Assembly: GCF_949987515.2 (NCBI RefSeq) | Contig: NC_082698.1 | Coordinates: forward strand, 28,176,070-28,240,069 | Origin: Delphinus delphis | Taxonomy: Eukaryota; Chordata; Mammalia; Artiodactyla; Delphinidae | Length of the DNA stretch: 64,000 nt | Direction: 5' to 3' | Part shown: positions 47,309 to 58,706 of the stretch, one piece after another | Position numbering within the stretch: position 1 is the stretch's first letter | How the letters are laid out: every line of letters begins with the position of its first letter | Position numbers and translations under genes: made by a program | Notes under the pieces: model-generated | What the model saw: only the letters and a program-made list of their open reading frames with translations | Databases searched by the model: none | What the model was told of the DNA's origin: nothing

Positions 47309-49286
47309 TTTTTTTTTTTACACCAAAGAAAAATGTATTAAAGTATAGATTACTGGTTATTTAAAAATACATGAGAAAAGACAAACATACAAAAGGCATT
47401 ATCATACAACTGATTTCTAAACTCAATACTTTTGAAATACAAAACAATGATCATTACCTCCAAAAGTCAGTTTGAAACAAATTGACTTTTAAGTTGGTAT
47501 TATAATTCTTTTCACTCCGTTTTGCTTACAAATGTTCTAGGTTTTTCAGTTTCGTCACATATCAGAACTTTTTTTTGACATGTTTACTTCTCAAAGTAGA
47601 ATATAGTTATTTCTTGCAATTAATGTCAGCAACTATAGAAAGCTTCTCTTAAGTCACAAGGATTCAATATGGTTGCTGCTTTGGAAATAGTTAACCATTC
47701 TGAGTTGTCTATACTAAGACTCGTGCATTGACAGGCAAAATATTAATGGGCAAAGTATGGAGACTGAGAGCAGGAGGACTAAGGAAATATACCTTTTACT
47801 GCAGACCTGCTAAAAAAAGACTCCATTATTCACTCTGATAGTATTGCTAGAGAAGCAGTTTCTGCCAGATCGCAGGTTGGCTATGTAGTTGTCCATTTTA
47901 AATTTCCAACGCTAAAGAATGGCAGACTTCAACAATTAGATTGCTCAACCAAATAAGCAGAACTTTAAGTTACCATATACTTTAATTACAAGAAATAAAT
48001 TATTTTCTTAATTGGTTTAGCAGCCTTGTACCTGGAAAGGCAGCAAAACCCACTTTGTTCCAAAATTAGAAGGCTGACTCAGAGGCTGCTTCTAAGATGC
48101 CTAACTATCTTCTATCATCAATCAGTCATGAAGGTGGACCTTCATGAACTCAGTAACTTAATAAATGTAAAAATGAACTCATCTATCAACACAATGTTGA
48201 GCCTGCAAAACCAAAAAAGTACATTCATAAGGTAGAAATTGGTTTGTATAAAACAAGAGGGTATATATCCTCTTATATAACACAAGAGGAACATGCATGG
48301 TAATAAAAACAATCTATAATAAACTTGTAAAGAAATGATTCTGGTTTACATGTAACTCTGCTTAAACTGACCATGACTGAATGATTAAACATTTTCTTCT
48401 CCTAACATAATGCCCATTCATTATAAGCTAAGCTGGACTTAGTTTCTTATAAATCTCTTATTTCCTTGGATTTATCTACTACACCCTTACTTTATAGCCA
48501 TTTAACTAAAGCCCCTCGTCAGAAGGATACCAGATTCATTAAAGAGAGGCATCTTCTCGTAAGAATCTGCGCTTCAAAACAGCATATGAAGAACCAGCAG
48601 TTGGCTCTCCAATGTAGCTACCTCTCATTTCACATTATCACAGAAACAGTGCAGTTTACTAACCACTCCTTCCTTACAGAAAACTCAGTAGCTGTAAAAA
48701 ATTTTTGTTCATTTCAGAACACATTTCAATACTTATTAATTCCAAAGATCCGAACACCATGTAGCTGTGGCATTTTGGGAATTAGCACGCTCAGGAGAGA
48801 AGCAGTGTTTAAGATGAAGTGAGTTGGATCATACTTCATATAGAAACTTGCCAGAAAATATAGAATTATTGGAGAAATTGTGAAAAACTTCCTTGAAGAT
48901 GTAAACTGTACTCCATAGTCCAGTTGTTCCCAATGAGTTAGGAGCCTCGCTTTACCCTGGTCAGGAGTTTCAAATGGTGTTCCTTTTACTGCATGCAGAA
49001 ATACATACATGCCCAGATTATGTATAACATTTGTTAAGGTCCAAGCAACAGGAACACTGAAGAAGGGTAAAACACTGAGTAAAACGATACGAAGCAAGCC
49101 AACTCCCAAAGCATATGTCAGCCACATACCCCGGCTGTTCATTACATGGGTATTTGGATTCACCTCACTGTGGGCAGCTCCAACATTCATGTTTGCACTG
49201 CCACCCCACTCCCGGCGGCTGGCTGGCTCAGAGCAGTATCAGCTCCGCGGTGGCTGCAGGGCTAACGGCGGCATCTCCTCTATTAT
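47309..49286 (-). pseudogene. ORMDL1: Processed retrocopy of ORMDL1 (5' UTR, full ORF, 3' UTR, poly(A))
   Basis: On the minus strand the copy has a GC-rich 5' leader of about 95 bp, an uninterrupted coding region at 49190-48726 and about 1.4 kb of 3' UTR. A run of 11 A (T at 47309-47319 on the plus strand) ends it, with an AATACA poly(A)-signal variant 15 nt before. There are no introns, whereas ORMDL genes are split, so this is a reverse-transcribed copy. It broke an L1. ATTACAGTTT and ATTATGGTTT at the two borders are a likely target duplication (8 of 10). Transcription would be antisense to DNMBP. I class it as a pseudogene by origin only: the frame is intact, and whether it is expressed cannot be seen here. 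Confidence 0.92.
48726..49190 (-). CDS. ORMDL1: Intact ORMDL1-like reading frame in the retrocopy
   Basis: 154 codons with ATG at 49190-49188 and TGA at 48728-48726. ORMDL proteins are four-helix ER membrane proteins that bind and restrain serine palmitoyltransferase, the first enzyme of sphingolipid synthesis. Family hallmarks present are [42 protein letters not shown] and the terminus RIFGINKY. The match is best to ORMDL1 ([29 protein letters not shown]). Compared with the 153-residue family I see one extra residue in a hydrophobic segment (LLSVLPFF) and a few changes, such as Arg to His in NPNTRV. The N-terminal Asn that other work has linked to ceramide sensing is kept. No stop or frameshift is present. 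It may be a retrogene or a young silent copy. Confidence 0.85.
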   Translation of the reverse strand: MNVGAAHSEVNPNTHVMNSRGMWLTYALGVGLLRIVLLSVLPFFSVPVAWTLTNVIHNLGMYVFLHAVKGTPFETPDQGKARLLTHWEQLDYGVQFTSSRKFFTISPIILYFLASFYMKYDPTHFILNTASLLSVLIPKMPQLHGVRIFGINKY

Positions 49287-49497
49287 GGTTTATTGCAGGA
49301 TATTGAATATAGTTCCCTGTGCTACACAGTGGGACCTTATTGTTTGTCCATTCTCTGTATACCAGTTTGCATCTGCTAATCCCCAATCCCAATCCAAGCC
49401 TCTCCCACCTCCTTCCCCCGTGGCAGCCACCAGTGTATTCTCTATGTCACTGATTTTGTTTCTGTTTCATAGATAGGTTCATCTGTGTCATATTTTA

Positions 49498-49776
49498 TTT
49501 ATTTATTTATTTTTGGCTGCATTGGGTCTTTGTTGCTGCACGCGTGCTTTCTGTAGTTGCAGAGAGCGGGGGCTACCCTTTGTTGCAGTTCATGGGCTTC
49601 TCATTGGGTGGCTTCTCTTGTTGTGGAGCACAGCCTCTAGGTGCATGGGCTTCAGTAGTTGTGGCACGCAGGCTTAGTAGCTCCGCGGCATGTGGGATCT
49701 TCCCGGACCAGGGCTCGAACCCGTGTCCCCTGCATTGGCAGGCAGATTGTTAACCACTACGCCACCAGGGAAGTCC
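49498..49776 (-). mobile_element. CHR-type SINE, long form, inside L1
   Basis: The antisense body has GGCTGCATTGGGTCTTTG and ends CCACCAGGGAAGTCC. TGTGTCATATTTTA flanks both ends. Confidence 0.92.
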
Positions 49777-50463
49777 TGTGTCATATTTTAGATTCCACGT
49801 GCAAGTGGTATCATGTGTTATTTGCTTTTTCTTTCTGACTTACTTCACTTAGTATGATAATCTCTGGTTGCATCCATGTTGTTGCAGATGGTATTATTTT
49901 GTTCTTTTTTATGGCTGAGTAGTATTCCATTGTATATATGTACCTCATCTTCTTTATCAATTCACCTGTCAACAGACATTTAGGTTGTTTCCATGTCTTG
50001 GCTATGGTGAATAGTGCTGCTGTGAACATAGAGGTGCATGTATCTTTGTTTGGGTATATGCCCAGGAGTGGGATTGTTGGGTCATATGGTAATTCTATTT
50101 TTAACAACTAAACATTAAGTTAAATTCAAGTTATATATAGACACGTACATGTAAGTGATACCAGACAGATGGTCACAAATGGGTTGTAATGCAAACATCA
50201 TGTTCATGTATGTAGTTTAGCACTTGTTATCAACTATGCAGCTATTTTGCACACTCTTTGGCATGAGCAAATAGTTGGGTGAAGAGTTATAAGCTGAGAA
50301 GCTTTGTAGAATATGTGCGTACATCTGGTGTTGGATCTGCATGGGTTTAGCTCATGCACTAGGAGCAAAGCAGGTGGTACAGGACATAACAAAATCCACC
50401 TGAAGATAGTTTTGAGAATAACAAATTCGGGACACTGAACACCGTGCCTTTCTCTCCCCACAG

Positions 50464-50796
50464 AAAGAGAGGACAGAGCGGCTGGTCATCTCTCCCCTGA
50501 ATCAGTTACTGAACATGTTCACGGGGCCCCACAAGCTAGTGCAGAAACGCTTTGACAAGCTTCTGGACTTCTATAACTGTACAGAACGGGCAGAGAAGCT
50601 GAAGGACAAGAAGACCCTGGAGGAGCTGCAGTCGGCCCGGAACAACTACGAGGCCCTGAACGCCCAGCTGCTGGACGAGCTGCCCAAGTTCCATCAGTAC
50701 GCGCAGGGCCTCTTCAGCAACTGTGTGCATGGCTACGCCGAGGCCCACTGTGACTTCGTGCGCCAGGCGCTGGAGCAGCTGAAGCCGTTGCTCTCG
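50464..50796 (+). CDS. DNMBP: DNMBP exon: BAR domain, main part
   Basis: 333 nt, phase 0 both sides, acceptor CTCCCCACAG, donor CTCG|GTGAGG, residues 342-452. Motifs include [32 protein letters not shown], the charged helix [20 protein letters not shown] and [11 protein letters not shown]. These are the long helices that form the curved BAR dimer. GC content is clearly higher than in the surrounding intron. Confidence 0.96.
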
Positions 50797-51161
50797 GTGA
50801 GGCCCGCCCTCCCCCTGGAGAGGTAGAATCCCAAGTTCTCCTGGAGTTTTTCTGGGAATACACAGCCAGGTTGTCAGAGACATTATTAAACTAGGTAGAT
50901 TAAGTATGTCACTGGGTCAGGCCTGTCAGGAATCAGAATTCTTGATCCCTTGATGGAGCCGGGGAACCTGTGGCCTTTAAATGGCTCTCTTTCCACCCTG
51001 AGAGATCCCGGAGGAGCCAGCCAGCTCGGGCTGCGGGCACTGGGCTGCGGTGTTGGTGGCTTACACTTGAGGAGTTTTAAGGAGACTGTGCCAGTCCTGG
51101 GATCGTTCACGTGTGTTCTCTTCTTTCCTCTGTCTCTGCTCTCCCTGTGCATGGACTCCAG
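50797..51161 (+). other. DNMBP: DNMBP intron
   Basis: A 365-bp intron with donor GTGAGG and acceptor CATGGACTCCAG. No repeat was recognised. Confidence 0.88.
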
Positions 51162-51341
51162 TTACTCAAAGTCACCGGCAGGGAAGGGAACTTGATTGCC
51201 GTCTTCCATGAGGAGCACAGCAGGGTCCTTCAGCAACTCCAGGTTTTCACCTTCTTCCCAGAGTCTCTTCCTGCCACCAAGAGGTCATTTGACAGGAAAA
51301 CTATGGACCGCCAGTCCACCCGAAAGCCACTCCTGGGCCTG
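51162..51341 (+). CDS. DNMBP: DNMBP exon: BAR end and linker
   Basis: 180 nt, phase 0 both sides, donor CCTG|GTGAGT, residues 453-512. It includes LIAVFHEEHSRVLQQLQVFT and then a basic linker (KRSFDRKTMDRQSTRKPLLG) leading to SH3 domain 5. Confidence 0.95.
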
Positions 51342-51359
51342 GTGAGTGGAACTGGAGAG

Positions 51360-51620
51360 GCTAATATGGCCTGGTGGTTAAGGTGTGAACTCCTGAGTGA
51401 GACCGCCTGGGTTCGGATCCCAATTCTGACAATGACTCACTCTGTGTCCTTGAGCAAGTGCTTCATCGGTTTCCTCATGTCTAAAACACAGATAATAGTT
51501 ATACCTACATCATAGAGTTGTTTTGAGATTCAAATGAGTTAAAATATGTAAAACACTTGGACGTTGCCTGACACCATTATTAGTTAGCATTATTCAAGTA
51601 AGCTATTACCATCATCATTA
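51360..51620 (+). repeat. MIR SINE, nearly full length
   Basis: GCCTGGTGGTTAAGGTGTGA, GCCTGGGTTCGGATCCCAAT, GAGCAAGTGCTTCATC and TTCAAATGAGTTAAAATATG follow MIR from end to end. It begins 18 nt after the donor. Confidence 0.75.
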
Positions 51621-52595
51621 TTATTATTAATATTGATGGACTCAGCTCTGTCTCTACAGATGAGCAATTTAATAGGAGTTTAAATATTTTATAATAATTG
51701 GAGAATAAAGGTTATTGAGTTCAAATCTATCATGCTCTCATTCATTCCTTCACTCACTATCACTAGGCACCACTAGTGTGCCTCCTGGTATAGACTTCAA
51801 AATGCCCTCTGAAAAGCATTCTTGGATCCTATCCTATACAATGAAAGGAGTTAGTAAAGGATTAATATTAGTACTTTGATCAGTGAAAGGAACTGGCTTA
51901 AGGGTATGTTAATTCTGCCAGGCTCCCTATTTTTGATCATGTATTGGAAAAGGTGGCTATCTGATACACTGCCGAATAGTTAATGGCTGACCACTTTTTA
52001 ACCTGGAGTTATTTTCTTTTTGAACTCGATTCTTGCATATTCTGAAAAGTACGGTAAGATATACCAGATTATATGGGGTAAAAACCTAAAAGACTGCTGA
52101 TTTATCTGTGCTTACAATATTTTTGCCCCATGTAATCCCATAGACATTAATTTATATGGTCTAAAAGAGGGAATCAGATTTTTTTAATCACGTTTACTTT
52201 TTCTTATTTTTATGAATATTGTTTTTATAGATACGAAGTCTAGATAAGGAAAGTCTCAGTTGTTTAGATTCATACAGTAAAATAAAAGCAGACCTACTCA
52301 TGTTACTTAGATATTTTGATTCTTTAGGTGGCACTTTAATCACATATTTTTGTCACAGGATAATAGATACAAAACTAAGGGTGTGTTAAATTTTCTTACT
52401 ACAAAGGCACCAAAACGTGACCCAAGAGATTACAATTTTTACCTGTAGCCACATGGACTGACTCAGGCGCAAAGGTGTCTGATGGGAGTAGGGAGCTGGC
52501 TGTCATTGCCTCCACTTCTGAGACTGACAGCATATGGGATTAAATAGAGCTGCTGGGATAACGGCCCGGAAGGGGTTTTGATGATTATATTTCTT

Positions 52596-52802
52596 TTTTT
52601 TTTTTTTTTTTGCGTTATGCGGGCCTCTCACTGTTGTGGCCTCTCCCGTTGTGGAGCACAGGCTCCGGACGCGCAGGCTCAGCGGCCATGGCTAACGGGC
52701 CTAGCTGCTCCGCAGCATGTGGGATCTTCCCGGACCGGGGCACGAACCCGTGTCCCCTGCATCGGCAGGCGGACTCTCAACCACTGCGCCACCAGGGAAG
52801 CC
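52596..52802 (-). mobile_element. CHR-type SINE, 31 nt before an acceptor
   Basis: Poly(T) is followed by TGCGTTATGCGGGCCTCTC. The copy ends CCACCAGGGAAGCC. The target duplication TGATGATTATATTTCTT lies at 52579 and, with one change, at 52803. The second copy forms part of the splice acceptor region. Confidence 0.94.
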
Positions 52803-52833
52803 TGATGATTGTATTTCTTATATTGCCTTTCAG

Positions 52834-53032
52834 CCAAGTTACATGCTTCAGTCAGAAGAACTCCGGGCCTCCCTCTTGGTAAGGTATCCCCCTGAAAAGC
52901 TCTTCCAAGCAGAACGGAACTTCAATGCTGCCCAGGACCTGGACGTCTCACTTCTGGAAGGTGACCTGGTGGGCGTGATTAAGAAAAAGGACCCCATGGG
53001 CAGCCAGAACCGCTGGCTGATTGACAATGGAG
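52834..53032 (+). CDS. DNMBP: DNMBP exon: most of SH3 domain 5
   Basis: 199 nt, phase 0 in and phase 1 out, acceptor TATTGCCTTTCAG, donor GGAG|GTAAGA, residues 513-578. It includes [40 protein letters not shown] and LIDNG. These are the SH3 strands with the acidic RT loop and the conserved Trp. It is a protein-interaction module whose ligands are proline-rich. Confidence 0.95.
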
Positions 53033-55078
53033 GTAAGAACAGTAGGCGACAGATTACTGTAACTCTAAATGAGGAAAGAGTGATTTGGACTGTGCCTGAA
53101 TCCTGGGTAGGCCAGAGAAAAATATGAGAGTGTTCGGTTAAAGGGAAAAGCAACCTTAAAAGTTCTCTCCGTCTCTAGAGAGTGTAATGCTCAAGTCATA
53201 ACTGAAACAAAACCAGTCTTTGATTTTGTTTTTGTTCTTTTAAAAATTCCAGAGGAGACTCCATTACTTACCTTGCAAGATCTTGCCTTGCTTTACCTTT
53301 ACAGGCAGTGAATCCTGCCTGAAGGGTCCTTTGCCCTCTCGATCCTAACCTGAGTGAACCACAAGTTCTGTAGGTGTGTTTTGTGAGCATATGAGTTTAA
53401 AACCTTTAAGAAGGGGTTGTTTGCTTTTTGAGTTACCCCTGCTCCCAACCAACAAACAATTTTACTTCATGACTATTTAGGGAATGACTTTAAAAACAGC
53501 TTACAGCTTTTTTTTCTGTTGGGAGTGGGGGTGGGGAAGGCATACAGAATTTTTTTTTCAACGTACAAAGAATAATAAAGAATAACAATTCCAAAATCTG
53601 AAAAGCTTTGAAATATCAGAGCTTTTTTTTTCAGAACTAATTTGCCAAAACCTGCCCTGATCTGAACTCATTTGGTGACAAAACCTGAACAAATGATGTG
53701 AGGCTGTTTATGATCATTACTCTTCCCTTTTGGTGTGACTAGTCGCATACGTTTTGCTACAGAAACATGAATGGGTTTGACTATGGGGTGTTGACCCAGA
53801 CCCTGCTGGGTATATCATGAAATCTATAGTATACTTGATTACCTTTCCTAAATCCCCAAATCTGAATTCCAAAACACATCTGGCCCCAAGTGTTTTAGAA
53901 AAGGATTGTGGGCCTCTATAATAAACATCTGTGTTCATACCACAAGAACTGAAAATTTTAACATTTCTCAGTTTCTTTAAAAGTGTTGTGTGGATTTTTT
54001 TCTCCTCCCCCAGCCCCCTGCTCTGCTTACCCAAAATAATAAAGATTGAAGTGGGAAAGGAAGGACGAAGGATGGGGCCCCCAGGGTGATGACAGGTGAG
54101 AGCCACTGATAGACAGATGAACTCCTAGTGAAGATCCAGGCTGTTTGAGCCCCCCCTGTCCTTGGGGTTCTTCCTTATCTACTAAGTCCTGGTGAGTAAA
54201 GTGGTAGCCAGAAGCTCATAGCATCAGCTCTTAGACCCTCCACCCCTTGGCATCTGCTCAGGGGACTCCTCCCTATTGCCCAGCAGATAGAACAAGTGCA
54301 AGCCGGCCTTTTTTTTAGGTCCAGGAAACACTCTAAAGATCAAGACAGAGATGGCCCTTGCTCAAGTCGAGGTTACATACTCTGGGTCCCTGCCTTAACA
54401 GATAATTCTTTCCTAATAAATATAACAATTTTTCCTATGGATTAGGGATCTCAATCCCTAATCTATGCTTAAAAGTTTTAGCTGAGGGCCCTCTCTGTCC
54501 TCATCTTAGGCAATTTATTGATATGAACATGTGTTAGATGTGTATTCTAACTAATATAGGCAGCTAGTTCTCACAGTATTCCCACCTCATTCCTAAACCA
54601 GGAACAGAGATTCAAGTGTGTGGTTGGAGAGGGCAGGGAGGTGTATCCGAGGGGCTCTGTCATGCTGAGGATGGTTTTTAAAATCCCTTTTAACCAAACT
54701 CAATGGACAATTGAACACATCCTTAGTTGTCTTCCCATTAGCCTTTGTTCCCATGGTCTGGCCCTTCTGTTTTCTTCATCTACTCATGCTCACTCAGACA
54801 TGTGGTCTGTGGTTGTTTCTGTTACTGTCTCTTAATTCTCAGCAAAGCCCCTTGTCACTCACCTGTTGTGCGGTTGTAATAGGCATGAACTGGCAGGAGG
54901 CCACAGCATCTTGTCTCTACCACCCACATTATGCCCTGGGATGGTGTCTGTTCTGTTTGTCTCTAGGAATCTTATTTTGTCTCACTATTGACCTTAAACC
55001 ATAGTTTCTTCTCTCCTGATTTCCTCCACCCTCCTCCTCCCACGAAAAGCTCTTCGTGTTTGTTTTTCCTGCCCGCAG
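53033..55078 (+). other. DNMBP: DNMBP intron
   Basis: The intron runs from GTAAGA to TTTTTCCTGCCCGCAG. No CHR SINE lies in it and no supported exon. It is mostly unassigned unique sequence. Confidence 0.85.
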
Positions 55079-55620
55079 TCACCAAAGGCTTTGTGTACAG
55101 CTCCTTCCTGAAGCCCTACAATGCACGCCGCAGCCACTCTGACACCTCCGTGGGCAGCCACTCCTCCACCGAGTCGGAGCACGGCAGCTCCTCCCCCAGG
55201 TTCCCCCGGCGGCAGAACAGCGGCGGCACCTTGACCTTCAACCCCAGCAGTGTGGCCGTGTCCTTTAGCTCAGGGCCTACCCAGAAACAGCCTCCAGACA
55301 CATCTTCACTGACGGAATTTGACCAAGGAACTCTCAGCGCATCTTTGAACTCAGAGAGCAGCCCTTCCAGATGCCCCTCGGACCCAGACTCCCCCTCCCA
55401 GCATGGGCCCTGGGATTCGGTAGACGCTGCCAGAGACCTTCAGCAGCCTGCTCCCACTCTGAGGAGCTCCCGAAACCCCAGGCATCCAGAAATGGCTGGT
55501 TACTCGGTGCCAGGGCGAAACGGGCAGGGTAGAGACCTCGTAAAAGGATGTGCAAGAACAGCCCTGTCTCTGGATGACAGAAACGGACAGCTGGAAAACA
55601 GCGAGGCGGAAGGCAACCAG
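55079..55620 (+). CDS. DNMBP: DNMBP exon: end of SH3-5 and serine-rich linker
   Basis: 542 nt, phase 1 in and phase 0 out, donor CCAG|GTGAGT, residues 579-759. It opens with the SH3 tail ([14 protein letters not shown]). A long low-complexity linker rich in Ser, Pro, Asn and Gly follows ([40 protein letters not shown]). Ser after Arg-Arg suggests kinase or 14-3-3 sites (inference). It is GC-rich compared with its neighbours. Confidence 0.95.
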
Positions 55621-56899
55621 GTGAGTGCGGGCTGGGTACTGTGGTTACTGCGCCTGAGCAGATGCAGGTGATGCCCTCCCAGGAGTGGGTGAGTCAGAGG
55701 CTTACCCAGGGCCTGGGGGTGACCTGGAGATGGGCTCGCAGACAAATGCTTAAAGCATTTGTGGAAACTCGCTGCTGTAGGAGTGGGCAGCTCCACCCCT
55801 TCTGGGCCCTTCCCTGGCTGACTTCACAGGCTGTTGTGTCTTGGGGCATTTACAGGGTTTTACCATGAAGCTTTTCCCACTCTTCCAGTGTGCTGATTTT
55901 TCCATTGTATAAAGTCTGCTGTTTAACTCGTCCACTTAGTTTTTTATTCAAATAACTATATGTTTATTTCTAGAATTCAGAAATAAAAGTCTGGCTCTGT
56001 TTCAGTTTTTCCTGTTCTTTTCATAATGGCCTGCTCTTGTCTTTGTATCTTAAACATTTTAAACCTACATATTTTAAAGCCACTTTCACATCCACAGCTG
56101 AGGAATCCCTGGCCACCTGCCTCTTGCCTTTGCTCACTTGCAGCAGTGAGTCTCTGTGTGTGTCTTACCTTCGTCTGTGAGCTCTCTGTGGTTCTGTTAC
56201 AAACCACAGCCAGCTCTGGACCCACCAGCAGGCAGTTTTTCTAGACGTGACAAGAGAGGAAATGACCCTTTCTTAGATTCTGACTTTGTGCAAGGAGCTC
56301 ACTTCTAGCCTCATAAACTCCAGTTCCTGAGCAGGTCCTAAACCCCAGCCTTCGGGTGTGTATTCATCCCTGTGCCCCTGCGGGCCTCCTGACTTCTCCT
56401 TCTGATCACTGAATACCACCCTTGCTTTGCATGATAGCTTTGTTATGGGCATCTAGAGAGCATCCTTTCTTACTTTGAGGTTAGTTGTGTTTTGGGTTTT
56501 TTTTTAAGTTTTTTAAATTCAGAATTTCTGTGTTAGGGGTATGGAAGGGCATCCTTGTGTCTCATCCATCTTCCATGCTGACTGCAGCTTCTTTCACTCT
56601 TTAAGGCAACTCTGAAAGTAAAAATATGTGAATTTTGGTTTTCTTTAAATCTGACCTGTTCATTAGGGTAGCCACAAGCCGTATGTAGCTATTTAAGTTA
56701 GGTAAAATTAAACAAAATTTAAAATTAAGTTCTTTCATTTCACTAGGCATATTTCAAGTGTTCAATGGCCATGTGGCTAAGGGCTGCCATATTGCATGGT
56801 GCAGATACAGATGGTCCCCATCACCACAGGAAGTTCTGTTGGGCAGCTTTGCTCTAAGCTGTTTCCCATTTCCTAACTCACTTTCTCTTCCTCACACAG
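55621..56899 (+). other. DNMBP: DNMBP last intron
   Basis: The intron runs from GTGAGT to CTTCCTCACACAG. No CHR SINE and no other gene was seen. Confidence 0.87.
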
Positions 56900-57085
56900 G
56901 TCTATTTTGCTGTCTATACCTTCAAGGCACGGAACCCAAATGAGCTGAGTGTGTCAGCCAATCAGAGACTCAAGATCCTGGAGTTTAAAGATGTTACAGG
57001 AAATACAGAATGGTGGTTAGCCGAAGTTAATGGGAAGAAGGGCTATGTTCCATCCAATTATATCTGCAAAACTGAGTACACCTGA
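56900..57085 (+). CDS. DNMBP: DNMBP terminal coding exon: SH3 domain 6
   Basis: 61 codons and TGA at 57083. It has the SH3 layout: [20 protein letters not shown] (ALYDY-like start), [31 protein letters not shown] (Trp pair and PSNY signature), ending KTEYT. In Tuba this C-terminal SH3 binds actin regulators such as N-WASP and Mena, linking Cdc42 activation to actin assembly. All key residues of the ligand-binding face are present. Confidence 0.97.
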   Translation, partial: VYFAVYTFKARNPNELSVSANQRLKILEFKDVTGNTEWWLAEVNGKKGYVPSNYICKTEYT

Positions 57086-58562
57086 ACCTGTTCTGCCTCC
57101 CAGTCAACCTTGCTGCCTTTGCTTCCTTCTGCTGAAGGGTCCTGGTGTCCACTGAGAGGGCGCCTGCTCTTGAGACACTGGCCCTGCCTGCATGGCTTAA
57201 CCATGGCACAGTGGGGCACAAGATAAGTCTTGCTCTTTTTGATTGGGTTGTCAACCTTGATGCTTGCTAGAATTTCTAGAATTTGAAATGGACCCTGGGG
57301 CTTGCAAGTGATTCAGTGACCGTGAGAAGAGAGGCCAATCCTGGGGTCAGCTTTTGGAAACGAGAAATTTCCAGTCAGAAGACCAGTATCCAATATATGC
57401 TGGAAGCTGTGCTATAGCATTAGAAGAAGTTGGCGTTGGTTGTGCCATACTGAGTTTGGGGTGGCCCCACGCGCCGTGATCGACTGACCGGAAACCGACT
57501 TGGATGAAAAGAATTCTCTGGGAGCCCTTTCAGGCTGCACCTCTGCATGTGGCAAGGAGTTTGTCGACCTTGTACCAAATCTCGTGTTTTAAAACCTCAG
57601 CATCTGGCACACATTCACACACACACCCCTTATTTCTAAAAGTCCCTAAAACGCTGCCACCTGTAATCTTTTTCTTATTTATTTCACTGCACTTCCAGAT
57701 TGCTTGGGCAAAATTCAACTACTTTCTTTCTCCTTTTAAAAAATGCTTAGGGTCTTTCTTTTCCTTGAACCTTCATCTGAAAGGTTCTCTTCCCGTTAGG
57801 TGCTATCCGCCACACCTTGCTGACAGTCATCCTACTTTGTATGGTCTGTGCGTGATAATGTCTCCTGGTCTCTCTCCTGAAGCTCAATATCTGATAGACT
57901 CTCCTAGGAGAACAGGATCAGAGCTCTCGCCATTTCATTAGAGGGACTCATTCTGCGATGGGCTGAAGCCAGTCTAGCCTGCTGGGAGACTGGATGCCTC
58001 TCCTCTTCATCCAAGCACACTACTGTCCACAGATGCAGAAAACATAATGCGTGTGTCTTATTTGAATTCGGATAAGCAGTCCCAGAAGTAGCTTATCCTA
58101 GACTTGGAAATAAGCATTTCCTGTTTCATCAGCCCCCGTGCTTCAGAGACCATGGTCTAAGCCAAACAGAATCTAAAGTGCCTGATTGTGCCTCCCTCCA
58201 CCTCAGGAAGATATTTACTAATCCTAACACTAAGAATCTCCCCCTGAAGTTTCTATTTGAGCAGGGCTCTGATTCTTAAGGTCTGCCCCAGACAAGAAAG
58301 CCTACCTTGGAACAGGAAACCGTGAATTTTGTCTTTTAAGAAAGGGAATTAAGAACAGCCTTACAGCCCTTGCTCCTCCAAATGCACCTTTGCCTTAAAG
58401 TTATGATGAATTGGGAGACACCTGTGAACTCCTTGGCCCCCCTGAGTCTGCTGGTTGGTCAGAAGGAAGCAAGGCAAGAGTCTCTTGTGAATAGTGTTTG
58501 TATCTAGAGATGTTTATATTTGAGTAGTTATTTTATAAATAAAAGCATTTCTAAGGGCCATG
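57086..58562 (+). other. DNMBP: DNMBP 3' untranslated region
   Basis: About 1.47 kb with no CHR SINE. The ORF at about 57504-57941 is not a gene. The end is placed about 20 nt after the poly(A) signal, before TGAGTATGTTTTCTTG, a GT-rich downstream element. Confidence 0.85.
58538..58543 (+). terminator. DNMBP: DNMBP poly(A) signal AATAAA
   Basis: This is the only well-placed AATAAA after the stop codon. It sits in an AT-rich segment and is followed by GT-rich sequence at about +25. Confidence 0.88.
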
Positions 58563-58706
58563 AGTATGTTTTCTTGATTTCCCTCCATGTTTAGCCTGAA
58601 CCTTCTCACGTTTCTGGGGGTAACTTCTTGACAATCCAGTAATGCTCAGATCCCAAGAGATGGGAGAGACTAACTGAAGAAACTCAGGTCAAAAACTCAT
58701 TTTGTC

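Larger units (their letters stand above)
47182..50101 (-). mobile_element. L1 fragment (ORF2 end and 3' UTR) split by two insertions
   Basis: The three L1 pieces are 47182-47308, 49281-49497 and 49777-50101. The last encodes the ORF2 terminus on the minus strand (PTIPLLGIYPNKD, TMEYYSAIKKNK). TAACAACTAAA at 47171 and 50102 is its target duplication. The gaps are an ORMDL1 retrocopy and a SINE. Confidence 0.85.
46195..50463 (+). other. DNMBP: DNMBP intron with antisense ORMDL1 retrocopy
   Basis: The intron runs from GTAAGT to CTCTCCCCACAG. It contains a SINE (46417), then an L1 from 47182 to 50101 that itself holds the ORMDL1 retrocopy and another SINE. No exon of DNMBP was seen inside. Confidence 0.88.
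51342..52833 (+). other. DNMBP: DNMBP intron with a SINE at its 3' end
   Basis: It contains a MIR-like element at 51360-51620 and a SINE at 52596-52802, with the acceptor TATTGCCTTTCAG at 52833. The rest shows nothing I can name. Confidence 0.88.

Noticed and set aside
49009..49476. 155-codon plus-strand open frame
   Set aside because: It is the shadow of the ORMDL1 retrocopy leader and of L1 sequence on the other strand.
50536..50883. 115-codon minus-strand frame
   Set aside because: It is antisense to the longest BAR exon and reflects its GC-rich codons.
54988..55671. 227-codon frame starting before the serine-rich exon
   Set aside because: Only 55079-55620 is exon. The rest is intron read-through on both sides.
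57504..57941. 145-codon frame in the 3' UTR
   Set aside because: It has low-complexity hydrophobic text with no homology I recognise, and lies wholly in the DNMBP 3' UTR.
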